NCBI GenBank assembly: GCA_026119935.1
Contig: JALRMH010000006.1
Location: 310,001 to 374,000 of the forward strand
Reading direction: 5' to 3'
Length of the DNA stretch: 64,000 nucleotides
Origin: Endothia cerciana
Taxonomy: Eukaryota > Ascomycota > Sordariomycetes > Diaporthales > Cryphonectriaceae
Both the position numbers and the translations under genes were made by a program. Positions 42,825 to 55,200 of the stretch are shown here, piece after piece. How positions within the stretch are numbered: position 1 is the first letter of the stretch; the number at the start of each line of letters is the position of its first letter. The notes beneath the pieces are model-generated. The model made no database searches, was not told where the DNA came from, and saw only the letters and a list, made by a program, of their open reading frames with translations.

Positions 42825-44989
42825 TCACCGCTTCTTCTGATCCTTGGTACCGTCCAGCTGGACGCCCTCATCGAACATCTCCCCACCGTGCTGGTACTCA
42901 TTGCCCGCCTGCGTGACATCCTTCTGCTTTCCCTTGCCTTTGAGATCCAGGTTGCGAAAGACGATCATCAGACGGCTAGGGTCGCTTGTGTCCTTGAGGG
43001 CAGTGACCGGAGCCTTCTCAACGCTAGACTCGTTACCGTGTCGGGGACCGTAGATAGTGACGGGGCCCTGGCCGGTGGCGTTGGAAGGCTGGACAATAGC
43101 CTGCTCCTCGCCCGCGTCAACCTGGTCGGTCATCTCCTCACGCTCGGCGCCGGGCGCAGAGGTAGCAGCAGCGGTGGCCTGGCCCTCTTCCTGTTGCTCT
43201 TCGGCCTGAGCAGAGGTGTCGACCATACCTGGGTGCCAAGCGAAGATCTGGGCAGAGGTGGATTTCAAGCTGGAAGGGGCCTGGAAGGGGCCATAGTCGC
43301 TCTCGGTGTCGTTGCAGTACTCATGGAAATCCAAAGCGGCATTCTAGGCACGCGAATAGTTCTGTTGCCGCAGAAGAAAGTCAGTCATAACTCAATCTTG
43401 GGACGGAATCAACTTGGCTCCCATACCCATGGCTTAGCGAACATGTCCGGATCGATCTCGGCCTTGCGATCACCCCAGGTTAAATCACCCAGCCTGAAAC
43501 CCCACTGGTCCTGCTCCTTCGTGCAACCACGGCCCTTCGGGTCCCAGCGGCCGGTGTAGGTCATGGCGATCTTGTAGACCTGGACCGCTGTGGGCTTGAA
43601 GTGGCTCCACCAACGGCTCATCGGGTGAAGACGCTCGGCCGCCGCCTCCCAGAACCTGGCGGTCATCGCACACTCCTGCCAGTTGTCGAGCCACTCGTCA
43701 TCGCAGGCCTCGAGCAGGTCGGCCAGGCGCGCTGTCAGCATCTGCTGGTTGGCAGCAGGGCGCCATTTCTGGAAGTCGTACTCGATCTCCACGCCGAGCA
43801 TTCGGAAGATCTCCTTGTTCTCGCGGGGGAATAACCTGGGGAGGTGGAGAGATTAGCATGATGTGGAACGGACTTGTAATACTGCTGAGGAAGATATCGG
43901 AGAGGGTGGTGAGTGGTTGAATAAGGAGTCGGGGAACAGGTTGCTGTAGGGGTAGGATCACAGGCAGGCGAAATTCCTTCAACTTGGGGAAGAGGAGACA
44001 GGTACACGTGGAGACGTGAGGTCATATGACAACATCTTGAGAGGACGAGGTATTCGTGGATAGAACCATGGTAGGTCAGACCTATGAGACGGCCCACAAT
44101 GCTAGGAAGCCATGCTGTGGAGTGTAGTGTACGCGAGTGTTGGGAGATGGGTGATATAGCCCGTGGTGGACTGGGATGGTAGAAAGACGCGATCGGCTGA
44201 GAAACAGAGAAGAGGGCATATACGCGGCGGGTGATCAAAACGCTCGCGTCTCATCTCACCAGGCCATGGAGCTTCTGAGTAGGGGGAGAAGACAATAGTG
44301 ATACTTACCAGTGGAGCTCTGGCTCCCACGCGAAGCCCGGGAGGCGAAGCAGCGACTGAACGGTCGCATCGTGAGAGCCGGGCTGGGGAGGGGCGCGGCG
44401 GACCTGTTGACGCTGAGCGCCCGCAGCCTGGACGTTAGAAGCGGAGGTTTTGGACGAGGCCGAAGCGGCCGCGCGTTGAGGCTGGCGACGACCGCCGGGG
44501 GTGGATCGGGTGCCGGCCATACTGCTATTGAATTCAGTCAATTGCGTATTCTCTTCTGATTGCTAGTAACAGACTTCAGGACAACAGAACTTACGTTTCG
44601 AGTGTGATGGAGGCGGCGGTTTGGTTGTGGAGGAGATCCTTCAGGTCAGCGTTGAGGTCGACGGTGAGGTCAAGGTCGCTATGGGACGGAGAAGAGGGTC
44701 AGCAGTCGGATTAAATTGGATGTGGGCAGCTAGAGGTGGATTTAGGCTGAAGCTGCGACCTGATTCGCGTCTCGCAGCCTAAAGTATCGCAGGCAGCTGT
44801 TGGTTGACGATATTCGGCTTTGTGAAGAGGAGCTAAGGGCTTCGATGTCACATACCCACGGAAGCAGTCGGCCTCAGAGGCCTCAGACCCCACGCTGAAA
44901 TTGCTGTCGCTGTGATGACCCCATCAGCCTTGGTCGAGAAGCCAACACAGAGTGTGAATGCTGAATATGAGTACGAACCTGTCAGACAT
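42825..44989 (-). CDS. Conserved-looking hypothetical protein with six exons
   Basis: Exons 44989..44979, 44909..44856, 44678..44595, 44524..44309, 43835..43427 and 43343..42825 give 430 residues; every join keeps frame. The start is MSDSDSNFSVGSEASEADCF, with the first exon only 11 bases long (ATG plus 8). A Gln/Ala/Arg-rich linker follows. The central ordered part (about 105-260) includes LLRLPGFAWEPELHWLFPRE, rich in Trp and Phe, then helical segments with LLEACDDEWLDNWQECAMTA. The C-terminal 170 residues are acidic and polar, ending KGKGKQKDVTQ...GTKDQKKR. I do not recognise the family. Introns are 69, 177, 70, 473 and 83 bp; the 473-bp one is unusually long for this window. An internal ATG in exon 4 (MAGTRSTPGG) could serve as an alternative start. 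Confidence 0.65.
43836..44308 (-). other. Unusually long intron in the six-exon gene
   Basis: 473 bp between GTAAGT and CCCCAG. I see no open frame with a domain or structured RNA inside, but its length is two to eight times that of the others here. Confidence 0.55.
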
Positions 44990-45951
44990 CGTTATGATAG
45001 TGCTGGGTGATGCTGGTGGTTGAGAATAACGTCGGTGGGGTGTGACCGCGTCGTTGGTGTTTTGTCTGGAAACTCAAATTTACCCACAGCGAGGTTGGCT
45101 TGTGCGTGTGGTTGATGTTTTGCCAGGGGGCTCAAATCTACTGATAGTGGTCGCAAGGCCGCGTGCCGTTTTTATTATCTTGTAGTTCCTCCTACCTCCC
45201 CTCCCCTCCCCTCCCCAATAACAATTTTCATACGTAATTACTTAGCCTAGAGCTAATAGCAAGATTCATCCTCAGCTGGAGGAGCTTTAATTTTCCAACC
45301 TCAATTTATTCCGCCGTCCTGCTCGATGTTCTTACTGGTGGTCTAGTCGATAATTGGTTTCTGGTGTCCGGGCAAACAATCCTGCCTGCCTCTCTAGAAA
45401 AGTCTGAAGTATCCCATGTACATTTATATAGGTTTCATGAAGTCTACACAGAAATGGGCCTGACAAGAAGATGACTTCACGCATATTCTTGATGGAAGCC
45501 AAATGGCATAAGAACAATGAGAGCACTTCCAGGTGGCTTCATACAACTCAAGGTTGGCACATTATGAAGGTGAGCAATGACCAATGTGTTTTCATCTAGA
45601 TAATTTCCGCACGCTTGAACTAAGCTGGAGAGGAAGTGATTCTCATGATCAGTCCAACAGACTTTGAAGACCGCACTTTGAAGATAGTTGCGGGTATTTA
45701 GGCGCTCAATTGTGATTTCCTCTTGGACAGATTCAAGTGATTCAAGTACCTAATCAAAGGGCATGTATCCATAAGCGTTTGCTGTTTGCAGAGTATTACC
45801 ACTGTGATAGATGATTCAAAAGCCAAAATGCTAATATCATGGCAGAGCCTCCAATTTCATCTAGGTGTTGATACATACCCGATCAGATGAGGGAAGAAAA
45901 CTTAACACAGTCATGTGCAGACTACATGTATGCTGCCCAGTCATGATACTC
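44990..45951. other. Intergenic, no gene seen
   Basis: AT-rich compared with the neighbouring genes. It holds a CCCCT repeat near 45195-45214. Confidence 0.5.
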
Positions 45952-46998
45952 TCAGTGCGGCTTGGTCTCCTCCATCGGAACCAGTTTGGTCACAATTTCT
46001 TCCAGGTGCTGGATGATGGCGAAATGATTTTCACCTTCATACTCGTGAAGGTCGCAATCAGGTATCCGCTCCCTCATATACCGGATCATGCTTATCGGAG
46101 AGTTTCTGTCCTTGGTCCCATGCCAAATCTGGATCTTTGAGTGGATGTCCTCCAGTCGGAAGCCATAGGAGTGTGCCAGGAGAAGGCCTTCATGGACGAA
46201 CCCTTTGGAACCCTGCGCAAATGCTTCAAAACCAACACGCAGCGCTCGATTCCTTCGTTCCTCAATCGATGCCTCAGATTCTGATTCTGAGATGGCTTTC
46301 TTGGCTGTAGCAGCAGCCCTTCTAATCCCGTCATCCAGCAGTTTTTTGCCCGCATCGGTAGCTAGAACCCTCTTCACCAGACCCAGCAACAAGTCCGTTA
46401 CTCCGATGGCAACGGAAGGGGAATGTGTCACAGCCCAGGATCCAAGTCGCGCTGATAGTAATAAATCGTGCGTGCCTGCTTCCCACGTCGCAGCGCTAGC
46501 CATCAAGCCAGTCGCAGAAAGTGTCTCGGGAGGTATGGCGTGAGCGCAGGCCAGGGCGTAGGGGCCCCCGCCTGAGCCGCCGAGGACGGCGAAGCGTTTG
46601 AAGCCAAGGTGACGGGCCAGAAACTGGACGTCAAGAGGCCAGTCTGTGATGCGGCGGGTCGGCTGGAAAGTAGAGAGGCCAAATCCGGGGCGATCTGTGG
46701 CGATGACGCGAATACCGTGACGGCGGGCGATGGGCTCAAGACCATAGATCTCGAGACGTGACGATGGCCACCCATGAAAGTAAAAAAGCGGATAGCCCGT
46801 TTTGGGTCCAGCTTCAGCGAATCCCAATGTACGACCATCCGGAAGTGAGATGGTCTGATGATACTTGTCTGTACTGATTGTCGTTGCAGTGCTAGCAGTG
46901 CTGGCACATCGATAATTAATTGCTCGAAAATGAATGCCCTTCTGTTCAGCCACTTTCAGAAAACGCGGGCGTAGCATCCATAGCATAGAGGAATGCAT
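45952..46998 (-). CDS. Alpha/beta-hydrolase fold protein
   Basis: Single exon, 348 residues from the ATG at 46998. The frame opens earlier at a non-ATG codon. The N-terminus (MHSSMLWMLRPRFLKVAEQK) is basic and hydrophobic and could be a mitochondrial presequence. The hydrolase core starts near residue 50: LPDGRTLGFAEAG, FYFHGWPSSRLE (oxyanion-hole HG), ATDRPGFGLS and the nucleophile elbow LGGSGGGPYALA with Ser142. The acid is probably Asp297 in GTKDRNSP and the base His325 in ENHF, so the triad looks complete. The family covers esterases, epoxide hydrolases and related enzymes; the substrate is unknown. A disabled relative of the same fold lies just upstream on the same strand. Confidence 0.85.
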   Translation of the reverse strand: MHSSMLWMLRPRFLKVAEQKGIHFRAINYRCASTASTATTISTDKYHQTISLPDGRTLGFAEAGPKTGYPLFYFHGWPSSRLEIYGLEPIARRHGIRVIATDRPGFGLSTFQPTRRITDWPLDVQFLARHLGFKRFAVLGGSGGGPYALACAHAIPPETLSATGLMASAATWEAGTHDLLLSARLGSWAVTHSPSVAIGVTDLLLGLVKRVLATDAGKKLLDDGIRRAAATAKKAISESESEASIEERRNRALRVGFEAFAQGSKGFVHEGLLLAHSYGFRLEDIHSKIQIWHGTKDRNSPISMIRYMRERIPDCDLHEYEGENHFAIIQHLEEIVTKLVPMEETKPH

Positions 46999-47733
46999 TC
47001 CGAAGTGTTGGGACAAGTTACGGCTCTTGTTATATTGAGTTGGAGACCGCAAGAGATCTCAAGTCACGACCACGCTGATGATTTATTAAGGAAAATTAAG
47101 GCTTCTGAGAGGGTAACATGAAGTACAAAGAGTATCCTGAGCCAATGTGTCTTCTTGTGGCGTTAGGGGGTTGGTTGGTGTCAGATTGGCTGCAGGCAGC
47201 GTGTCATCCAAGGTGTCCACGGAGGAACCTTCATGCCGATTCTCAGATTAAGGATGGTGTACCCTGATTCATACGTAAAGAAATGAGAACAGGCCAATAG
47301 CGTGCTAATAGGGATGATTGAGAATTTCATTTCCTTGTTCAGTTTTGAACTGATCGAACGGAAGAGATCAACTGACCTATACCTGTCACCTGGAAGAGGT
47401 CGCGAGCAACTGTGCCGCTGCCTTGTGAGCTCGAAACTCCTTATGAGTGTGCATTTAAGCTTCATTATGTCCATCAGATCAATGTTCTTTTTCCCCTCTC
47501 GCAGAGGATGCCCAGCACTTTCCTTGTTCAAGACTACATTGCACATTCTGCCCAGAATTTCAGCGTAAGTCGCAGATACGAGGAGGGAGAAAGAAAGAAG
47601 AAAGTATACTACTGCAGAGCCTATGCTCAAAACGTATAAATCTTGCACCTGAAACGATATATGTTTCCTGGCGTTATCACCCTACATCTCTCAATCCCTA
47701 ATTCAAGATTCATGGAGAACTTGAGATGCTACT
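46999..47733. other. Intergenic between the intact and the disabled hydrolase
   Basis: AT-richer than the coding regions. No gene recognised. Confidence 0.5.
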
Positions 47734-49180
47734 TCACTTTCTTGTCTCCTGAATCCAATCAACAGCATCGAGAAAATAAGGAATCTGGGAAGAGACTTCA
47801 TTAATAAATCTGGGTCTGGTATAACCTGCGATGCTAAACTCACAAATCGGCCCGGGTTTTCCGTGGCCTGGAAGTGGCCCAGACCTTCCATCTTCTTGAA
47901 TATCGAACCCTTGATTTTGTCTGCGGTGGCCTTGGAAATCTCTGGAGTGGTGCTCCAGTCGTACTCCCAAGTCAAGAAATAGATTGGACACTTGTTCACG
48001 TCGACCTGATCTACGCGGTGCCGAGCATCAAAGCCGCCGAAGTAGAAGTCGAGATATACCGTGGAAATATTCCTGACCTGCATCAGCACCGGCGCAAGGC
48101 AAGGGAGGAAGATGGAAATCCCAGGACTCACCATATGCTTGACCAGAGTACATGTGCCAGATCAATCGTCGATTCGCGTAGGGGGCTTTAGGGCAGATTA
48201 TGCCGTAGACCCAATCTGGGTTGAACAGGGCCTGGTTGACCACTGTACTTTTGTCGTTGAACTGCCTATCCATCGTGAGATAGTCGCACCCTTGAAGTGG
48301 AATAGTGCCAACAGCGCCAACCTCATCTGCTCGATTAGCCACAGCAACGCAAACTTGTCCAGCCATGGAGGCAGCGCAGATGATTGGCTTGATAAGCTTG
48401 AGTGCCTTAACCATGGCCGCAATTGTTCCCACATAGGCATCCTCGCTATTCGTGTGGTTTCCAGGGATGTAATTTTTATTCGGGAATGACTGCCTGTGAG
48501 CGGGTAGGTCGAAAGCGATCGTGGTGCATTTCTCCATCATTCGCGGGTGGTACATAGCACCGTGGTACTGACGGCTGTCGCTTCCAGCTGTATGGCAGAA
48601 GACAATAAGAATTGACCCACTTCCTGAGCTCTCATAGATATCCTCGTCCGGCCTTATTCTGGAAGTTCGACGTAGATGTAATGCCTAATGATGTGATCCT
48701 CTGTGGGTTCATCCCGAGGATCCTCAGCAACGGGCCCATGGAGGCCCTCGCGAAGGACTTCGAGCAGGCGCGTAGCGAGACGTCAATATTGAGCGAAGCG
48801 AGCGTCGTCGCCGACGACACGGACTCCCTCCTGCTTGATATTCATACCCTGCTCCAGATGTGAGTTCCTCCCTGGACAACAAATCATCTGAAGGGATAAA
48901 GGATCTAATATGCCTGAAGTCCAACAAAAGATTGAAACAGAGCCTTTGGATCGGCTTCGAAGAAATTCTCCCATTGCTCCCCATTGGGCAACAAGGGTGA
49001 AGTCGATTTTTGACATTTCACCAGATGAAACTCAAGTCTTAGCTCCCGGAGCGACATGAACCAATATTGCCTCGCCTCTTGTCGAGGTAACACCGACTGT
49101 GACGGGCCCCAGGATTGCTTTAGTGTCGATGAATGCTTGCCATTGCTCGTCATGATCGAGTGCCTTTTGGAGTGAGGATA
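47734..49180 (-). pseudogene. Disabled alpha/beta hydrolase with extra N-terminal domain
   Basis: Ordered homology runs along the minus strand. First AILGPVTVGVTSTRGEAILV (about 49080-49150) and FEADPKALFQSFVGLQAY; then MNIKQEGVRVVGD ending in a TGA at about 48783; then RLLEVLREGLHGPVAEDP and HYIYVELPE followed by a TAA at about 48680. Next comes the core IVFCHTAGSDSRQYHG, TIAFDLPAH and IPGNHTNSEDAYVG, the elbow AASMAGQV, and FNPDWVYGI..HMYSGQAYG. After a normal intron a one-base insertion breaks the frame before LDFYFGGFD. KCPIYFLTWEYDWSTTPEIS and MEGLGHFQATENPGRF follow, and a 59-bp intron leads to IPYFLDAVDWIQ and the stop. Two in-frame stops and at least two frameshifts make this a pseudogene, although much of the sequence and two introns survive, so the loss looks recent. 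Confidence 0.75.
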
Positions 49181-49993
49181 CCGATTTTTACATCGCCTGC
49201 CCCAGTTGCGCCCACGACGAGGTGTTTCCGTCCTGAGGAGTCATGACAGATTATCACTTCGACTTTTCCCTGGCTTGCTGTCACATAAGATACAGGAAGA
49301 ACAACCCGAATACCCACTTGCCAGGGGCAAGGCAGGACGCTTCTACAAATAGACTTAAATGAACCGAGAGCCCCATATATGTACCCACCAACTGGCTGCT
49401 GCTCATCCCGAGGTCCCCCTCATGTCTCCAATGTCGAATTGATCATGATTGTCAACTTAGGGGCTAACTTAAACGAGTCGAACGGACAGCTGCACAATCT
49501 GCTAAGGATCAACGGAATACCAAAATAAGGGCGCTGGCTGGGACGCAGCGGGCCCCCGTAAAGATAGGAATCATCATGAAATCTTAAGGAGTATGGACAT
49601 ACTGAATCATTGGATTATTTTTGTGACCGAAAGATCAAGATCGGCATGCACTTGAGCGTGAGGGTTGGAGAACGTTGCGTGGCATTCGGCGCCGCGGAAA
49701 TTCATCCTTTGAAAGGCCACTTCCGAACCTAAGGTGTACTCAGCTTCAAGAAGGTGTGGTCGCTCTTCAAAAACGATAATCAGTGCAAGCTCCAATCGTC
49801 AATAAGCCAAAAATAAGTCTAGCTAAGCGGAGTCAGGCCAGTATCGGCAAGAAGAGGAGAAAATGTTGATACTTGGACTCAGAGCAATGCGAGTTGAGTT
49901 CAGACCCACAGCTCAATACAGCATGGATAGCTTTGTATTCAAGAGATTTGTCGTGGGGCCTCGGAAGTGAGGACATCACATGTTTATATGGAA
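49181..49993. other. Intergenic with an unassigned coding-like fragment
   Basis: On the minus strand, 49795..49607 reads RMNFRGAECHATFSNPHAQV without an ATG and stops at TGA. It looks like protein-coding sequence and may be a further piece of the disabled hydrolase gene or of another decayed gene. Confidence 0.3.
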
Positions 49994-52294
49994 TTACTCA
50001 GAAGCGAAGAAATACCAGCAGCCCCCGGCCAAAATCCCGCTCGTCTCTTTGAAGGCCTGAGAGCTTCCGTCTTGGTAGGAGAGCACTCCATGCTCGGTCC
50101 CCAATTTAAACAGCCCGGAAGTTCCTTCGGGTGTACAAAATGTTGTGTTGTAGACCCACCCTGCTCCATTGGCGACGATGGATATGTTGAAAGCTCCCAA
50201 GCTCGTCGAGAAGCCGGCTTCAATCTCAGCCAAGTCGCCGGGTTGGGGCGAGACTGTCCAGGTGGCACCTTCAGCCGACTCAATGTGCAAGCCTGCAACG
50301 TAACTGCTGAGTAGTGTGGTCGGAGCCGTGCTCCAGCCGTGCGCGTGGCTAATGCGTGAACTTGTCGCATAAGAGGGGTACTCGAGTGTTCCAGAGGTAG
50401 AATAGCCTTCGACCAAGGTGCTGTTCGTCATGATCTCGCTGTCGAGCATGTATCCCCACATCAGACGCATGAGGTCCAGTGCTCTTGTTGCATTCATTGA
50501 AAGCAGGTGGCCCTCCAGCTCCAGACCGCTGGCAAAAGGCGAGATGACATCCGTACCCTCCGGAGCGGGCGCTCCATATGGGTATATCCATCGTGAGGCA
50601 AGTGCCGCAGAGATGGCTTCATTTTGTGAGTCGGACTGTGTAAGGTTTGCCTTGATGGCCCAGCTGTTGCCGTCTTGCGGATACACAGATGTATCACCGC
50701 TATCGTTGTCGATGTATAGACCTTCAGATTCAATCCACAGAATATCATTTGCCGCAGTCTTGATATTTGCGGCGTACTCTGTCCAGTTAGAGGCGGAAGA
50801 AGAGTCTCCAATAACTCCGGCGGCTGTGATTGCCAGGTTAAGAGTGTAGTAAAGAGCAGCGTTGGCCTCAATGTTCTGATTTCAAAGGTATAAGCAAGGC
50901 AGGCCTATCTTGCTGACGTCCGTCTGGAGATCTACCACAATTTGACTGCAAGGAGATACTTACGTGACCACCCATGTCATTTCTGCCCCAGTCTAGGTCT
51001 GAAGTGACGTTCATCAGACCTGAGCTGTCGACATAGCTGAGAGACCAGGCCAACCCGGCCTGCACACGGAACCAGTTGTCCTCAAGATAGTCCACATCTC
51101 CGGACCAGATGTAATAGTAGAACAAGTCGACCATGGTATAAAGATGGTAAGTGAAAGAGGCATAGGCATGTGTCGCCGTCTCGTAAGTGGTTCCATAGTA
51201 TGGAAACATCCCTACGCGTCAAATGATCAGTCGGGATTCAAGAAGCTCGGTCGCCAGAATTTGCAGATTTGCTCACCATCCGACTGCTGGTATATTATCA
51301 GCGAGCTGATCGAGTTCAACCCACTGGTGAGGTCGTATGTCGATAAAGCTGCTGTGGGAATGCTGATTATCATGTCACCTGGCCATACAACACGGTCTCG
51401 CTTCGCACCGTCCACGAGGCACGTGCTACCATTGGTGAGTGTTGCATTCTATGATCTACGTATCAGCTTCACCAAAGTAATTCACCGGAGGAGAAACAGA
51501 GTGCATGTAGAGCAGTGTACTGACCTGCGACCACGTGTACAAGCCACTCGCGGTCAAGCCGCCATCAAACGCATCTCCGTATTGAGGCTGCAGGGTGCAT
51601 AACTGCACAGTATAAGCACCTGCGTACCAGATCCTGTTTAGGAGCTCATCGTCCTATTGCAAAAGGTAAATCAGAATATTGTCTATGTTCAGCGAGGCGG
51701 ATCCAGCTGCAGCCAAGGTCCAGGTCGGCATACGCTGTGAAAGTACCCAGTATAAGCCTGCAAATCATTTACCGGGGCCGCAGTGAAGTTAGTAGCTACA
51801 GCCACCAGCTCGATGTCCGCCGACGAGTTGCTCCCGATGGTCAGATATCTAAATCCACCACGGACGTAGTCATCGCTGACAGTGTAGGTTCCCGCACCGT
51901 CTCCGACTGGCAAATAGAGGAGTGCGCTTGCTGCTCCATCGTGCATAGCGTCGGAACTGGTAGTGTTGATGAAATAAGATGACTCGGCGTAGGCAAGCGT
52001 CACACTGGCTGAGGGATCCAATGTATCTCCAGCAGTTACAGATACTACGCCGCCTATATTCTTCCCGTAGTCATATGTGATGTATGACCCTGGGCCGAGA
52101 ATTGTCGACCCGCGGCTAGAAGTGGTGACACCAGCGGCATTGGTGACATTACCACTGGTGATGTATACGGATACCGGAGACAGAGTCCGGTTTGCTGGGG
52201 CCAGAATGTAGTCGCTGTAGGAAACCGCAGCCAAGGCGTAGCTCACAAAAGCGACAACTAGCCAGACTAGCGGTGATGACACCGCCGATGACAT
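49994..52294 (-). CDS. Secreted GH78-like six-hairpin glycosidase (alpha-L-rhamnosidase type)
   Basis: Exons 52294..51734, 51653..51525, 51448..51277, 51211..50964 and 50875..49994 give 663 residues, with introns of 80, 76, 65 and 88 bp. The start at 52294 places a good signal peptide at once (SSPLVWLVVAFVSYALAAVS); an ATG at 52375 in the same frame would bury it. Residues about 25-185 are a beta-rich domain. Then come DDELLNRIWYAGAYTVQLC and LVDGAKRDRVVWPGDM, hallmarks of the GH78 (alpha/alpha)6 barrel with acidic catalytic residues, and SDLDWGRNDMGGHNIEANAA. The C-terminal beta domain ends GGCWYFFASE. Many N-x-S/T sites fit secretion. The family removes L-rhamnose from plant glycosides or pectin. 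It is shorter than many bacterial members, and substrate is inferred only. Confidence 0.85.
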
Positions 52295-55200
52295 TGTGTA
52301 ATCAATAACAGGCGAGACACAGCAATCGTGAGTGTGGTGTTCGGAACTTGAGACCTGGTCAGACGAGGAGCTCATTCCAATCCCATTTAGACGCCCTCAT
52401 GCCTTGAGAAGGGACATTGCGAAGCGGGCCCTCCCCCTCACCAGTGAAGCATATCTTGGAAACCCTGATGCTTGAGAATGGCCCTCTTTGGTGCCCACGG
52501 TTCAGGGTAACCTCATTTTCAATTGGCTGCAGCAGCCGAACCTGACTAGCAATGCAACGGTAGACCGCTGCAGTGCCATCACGCAGGGGCTGCGATCCTC
52601 ACCGAGTCATCTCAGTCTGAGGGAAGGTCCTTTTGGGGGGGGGGGGGATTGGGGGGTTCATGTGGGGGTGCATGCATTGTCGGGCGCGAAGAACACTGCG
52701 GTGAAGCAGATTCGGTTTATTTGCATACGAACTGCGATTTGAGAGGATACCGATGCTGTAAGCAGGGTCACTGACGCTTCTCGCATTGTTCGCATTTCTC
52801 GTGGCTGCTAGGCTTGAAATGGGCGTGTTCAGTGGCCCGGCAGGTGTCTAAAAGAACTTGCCCATTGTAAAAAGCCCATCTTGACAGGTTTTGGGCTCAT
52901 AGTTTGGAAATTGAGGGGTGTACTGACGCAGCTCACCATGACGACCCATCTCTGTGTCTGTCAGAGCATGCTTTGCAAGCGCACTTTATTTGCCTATGGG
53001 CAGCTTGCGTCGGTGCGATCATGATGAAGCACAGTCCAAGAAAGAGACATAATAATTGAAATAGAGGAAGAAATTATGGAGTGGTGCCAAGGACGTTAGT
53101 GTGTTACGTTCCTATATTCTTTTTTTTTATTCCTTTTTAAAAAAAAAAGGATGCTCAGGAGACACAGTAACGAACTCATGGCGCACACTGCTCTCCCTCT
53201 ATATATATGATTAGAAATCGACTTTACATAGAACGATGGCTCCTCTGGGTTGCTATGCCGTTGGTGACAACTGACAGCCGGACGCGTTTTCGAATTTCTG
53301 TGTCTACTACTCAAATATCAATTTGATGGCTGGGTAACGTCGTATGATCGTGTGGTGGCCTCCATTGCCTCAGTCTAGCAAACATTCTCATGGAAAATGG
53401 TTTGGGACGGACTGCCGGGCTTTAAAATTTGAGGTTGGGCAAATTTTAAACAAAGTTGGTGTGAGATAGATTATCAGCTCGTGGCAGTGTGTCACTCGGC
53501 CAAGGTACCTAGGGAGTAGGCACAGCACAACCTGTTTCGTCATTGTGTGTCATTATTGGAACTGGCGAGACCCACGAAGATGTCAAATTCTAAACTTCAG
53601 CTTGGGTACCCTCTGACCGGCGGGCCAAGGATGACATTGAAGTCTGTATATTTTGACGGAAGGAAAATGTTCTGTTTGTGATATACGCTTGTAACGAGGA
53701 CTTGGGTCACGTATAACTTTAACATTTTCCAGAACATCCATATCCATGTTCTAATGATCTGATGAAGGAGGATGTTTTGGCTCTCAATATCGGGATAAAG
53801 GCATGTTACAAGGAAAGTCAGGTTTGTGAGTGGAATGTCCTTCTTGTTGCACCTCCCACCCCCCAGCCCCACCCCCCAGCCCCACCAGATAGCCACCTCG
53901 GGCCGGGATCCCACGTGGTGTTCCGTGGAAAGAAAGTCTCTTGCTGATAGCTTTAGATGAACGCAGCTTTTAGATGGACACATGTAGTAAGAGTATCTTC
54001 GACATGATTGGTCAATATGTGGTAGGCATGCTCCCCATGTGTCACTTCTCACTGCCGCCAGGCAGGTTACCAGGATGCTGAGGCACTTGAGATGTGATCG
54101 TCACCGAGACGAGTAATAGTAGGACACCGAATTTACTATAACTACATTATAATCTTGATCCCAGTCCACGGCTGTCTCGTCGGCTGCCTGGCAAGTGGCG
54201 TTGCTGAGGTATTGCTGCTGGCGACCAGCATCATGCTGCAGCAAGGCAAGCTCCCCGCCGCGCAAAGAATGACCTTATATGGAAGCCGAGCGGTAGGCCT
54301 TAAACACTATCCAGGAAAGATATCTTGATTGTTAGGATGCCGACGCGTCATGTTCGTTCTGTGGAATCATGGACAGCATCGACAGCATCTTCCCAGTCCA
54401 GGTCTTTTGACAGTCCCCGGCCGGACCGAGGGGGTCGCCGACTGGTTGTCGCCAAAAGCACCCGGATCTGAGAGATAAATCCTACTTCATTTTGTTGCCA
54501 ACGATACCCGAAGTTGGTAGTTATCCTGAGTAACCTATACAATAATAAACGGTAGTTTCTAGGTAGTTCCCGCACTCGAGAGTTTTCAGCTAGTCCGAAC
54601 CCTACATGTTAACCACCCACATTTACATACGAACTCTGTCACTTAAATAGGTTGTATTCCTCTAGAAGCTGCTTTCGAGACTTTCTATTAAGAATCAAGT
54701 AGGCCCAAGTCTTGTTTCGATTGGCCAGTATAACATCGTGTGGCCAGGCTGACTGGAAATAGTACTGGGTGTTGGTCGCAAAACCACTGACCTGTAGGGT
54801 CTTCGCCTTTTGCGGCGTAGAGCTGACCATAACAGATGCAAACATCGCAGTGTACCACACCGCCGGTAAAGAGATGTTTTCTGTTAGTCGGCCTGCACTG
54901 CGTCTGACACAGCCAATTTCCAATTTGTTCAGTAATCATGGAGAGATACCATGTCCAGCTGCTGCCAGCACGATGTTACAACAGATGCAGGGCGCTAGGG
55001 GTCTCAGTCAGCAACTACGAGGTGCTCCAGAGCTCCGTCCTGGTACGGAGTTATCCTAGGTGCCTGGACGCATGACTGAGATCACCCTTTTCTGCGGAGC
55101 CTCAAATGTACACCTCTAGGCAGACTTTCCCAATTAATCAGCAGTGGTTGATCCGGAAGGGCGTGGCACCAGATCGAACTCGAGTCGTCAGCTCGACCAT

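Noticed and set aside
49607..49795. Coding-like fragment RMNFRGAECHATF... as a separate gene
   Set aside because: No ATG, short, and stops without a plausible splice continuation. It is kept only as a note in the intergenic entry.
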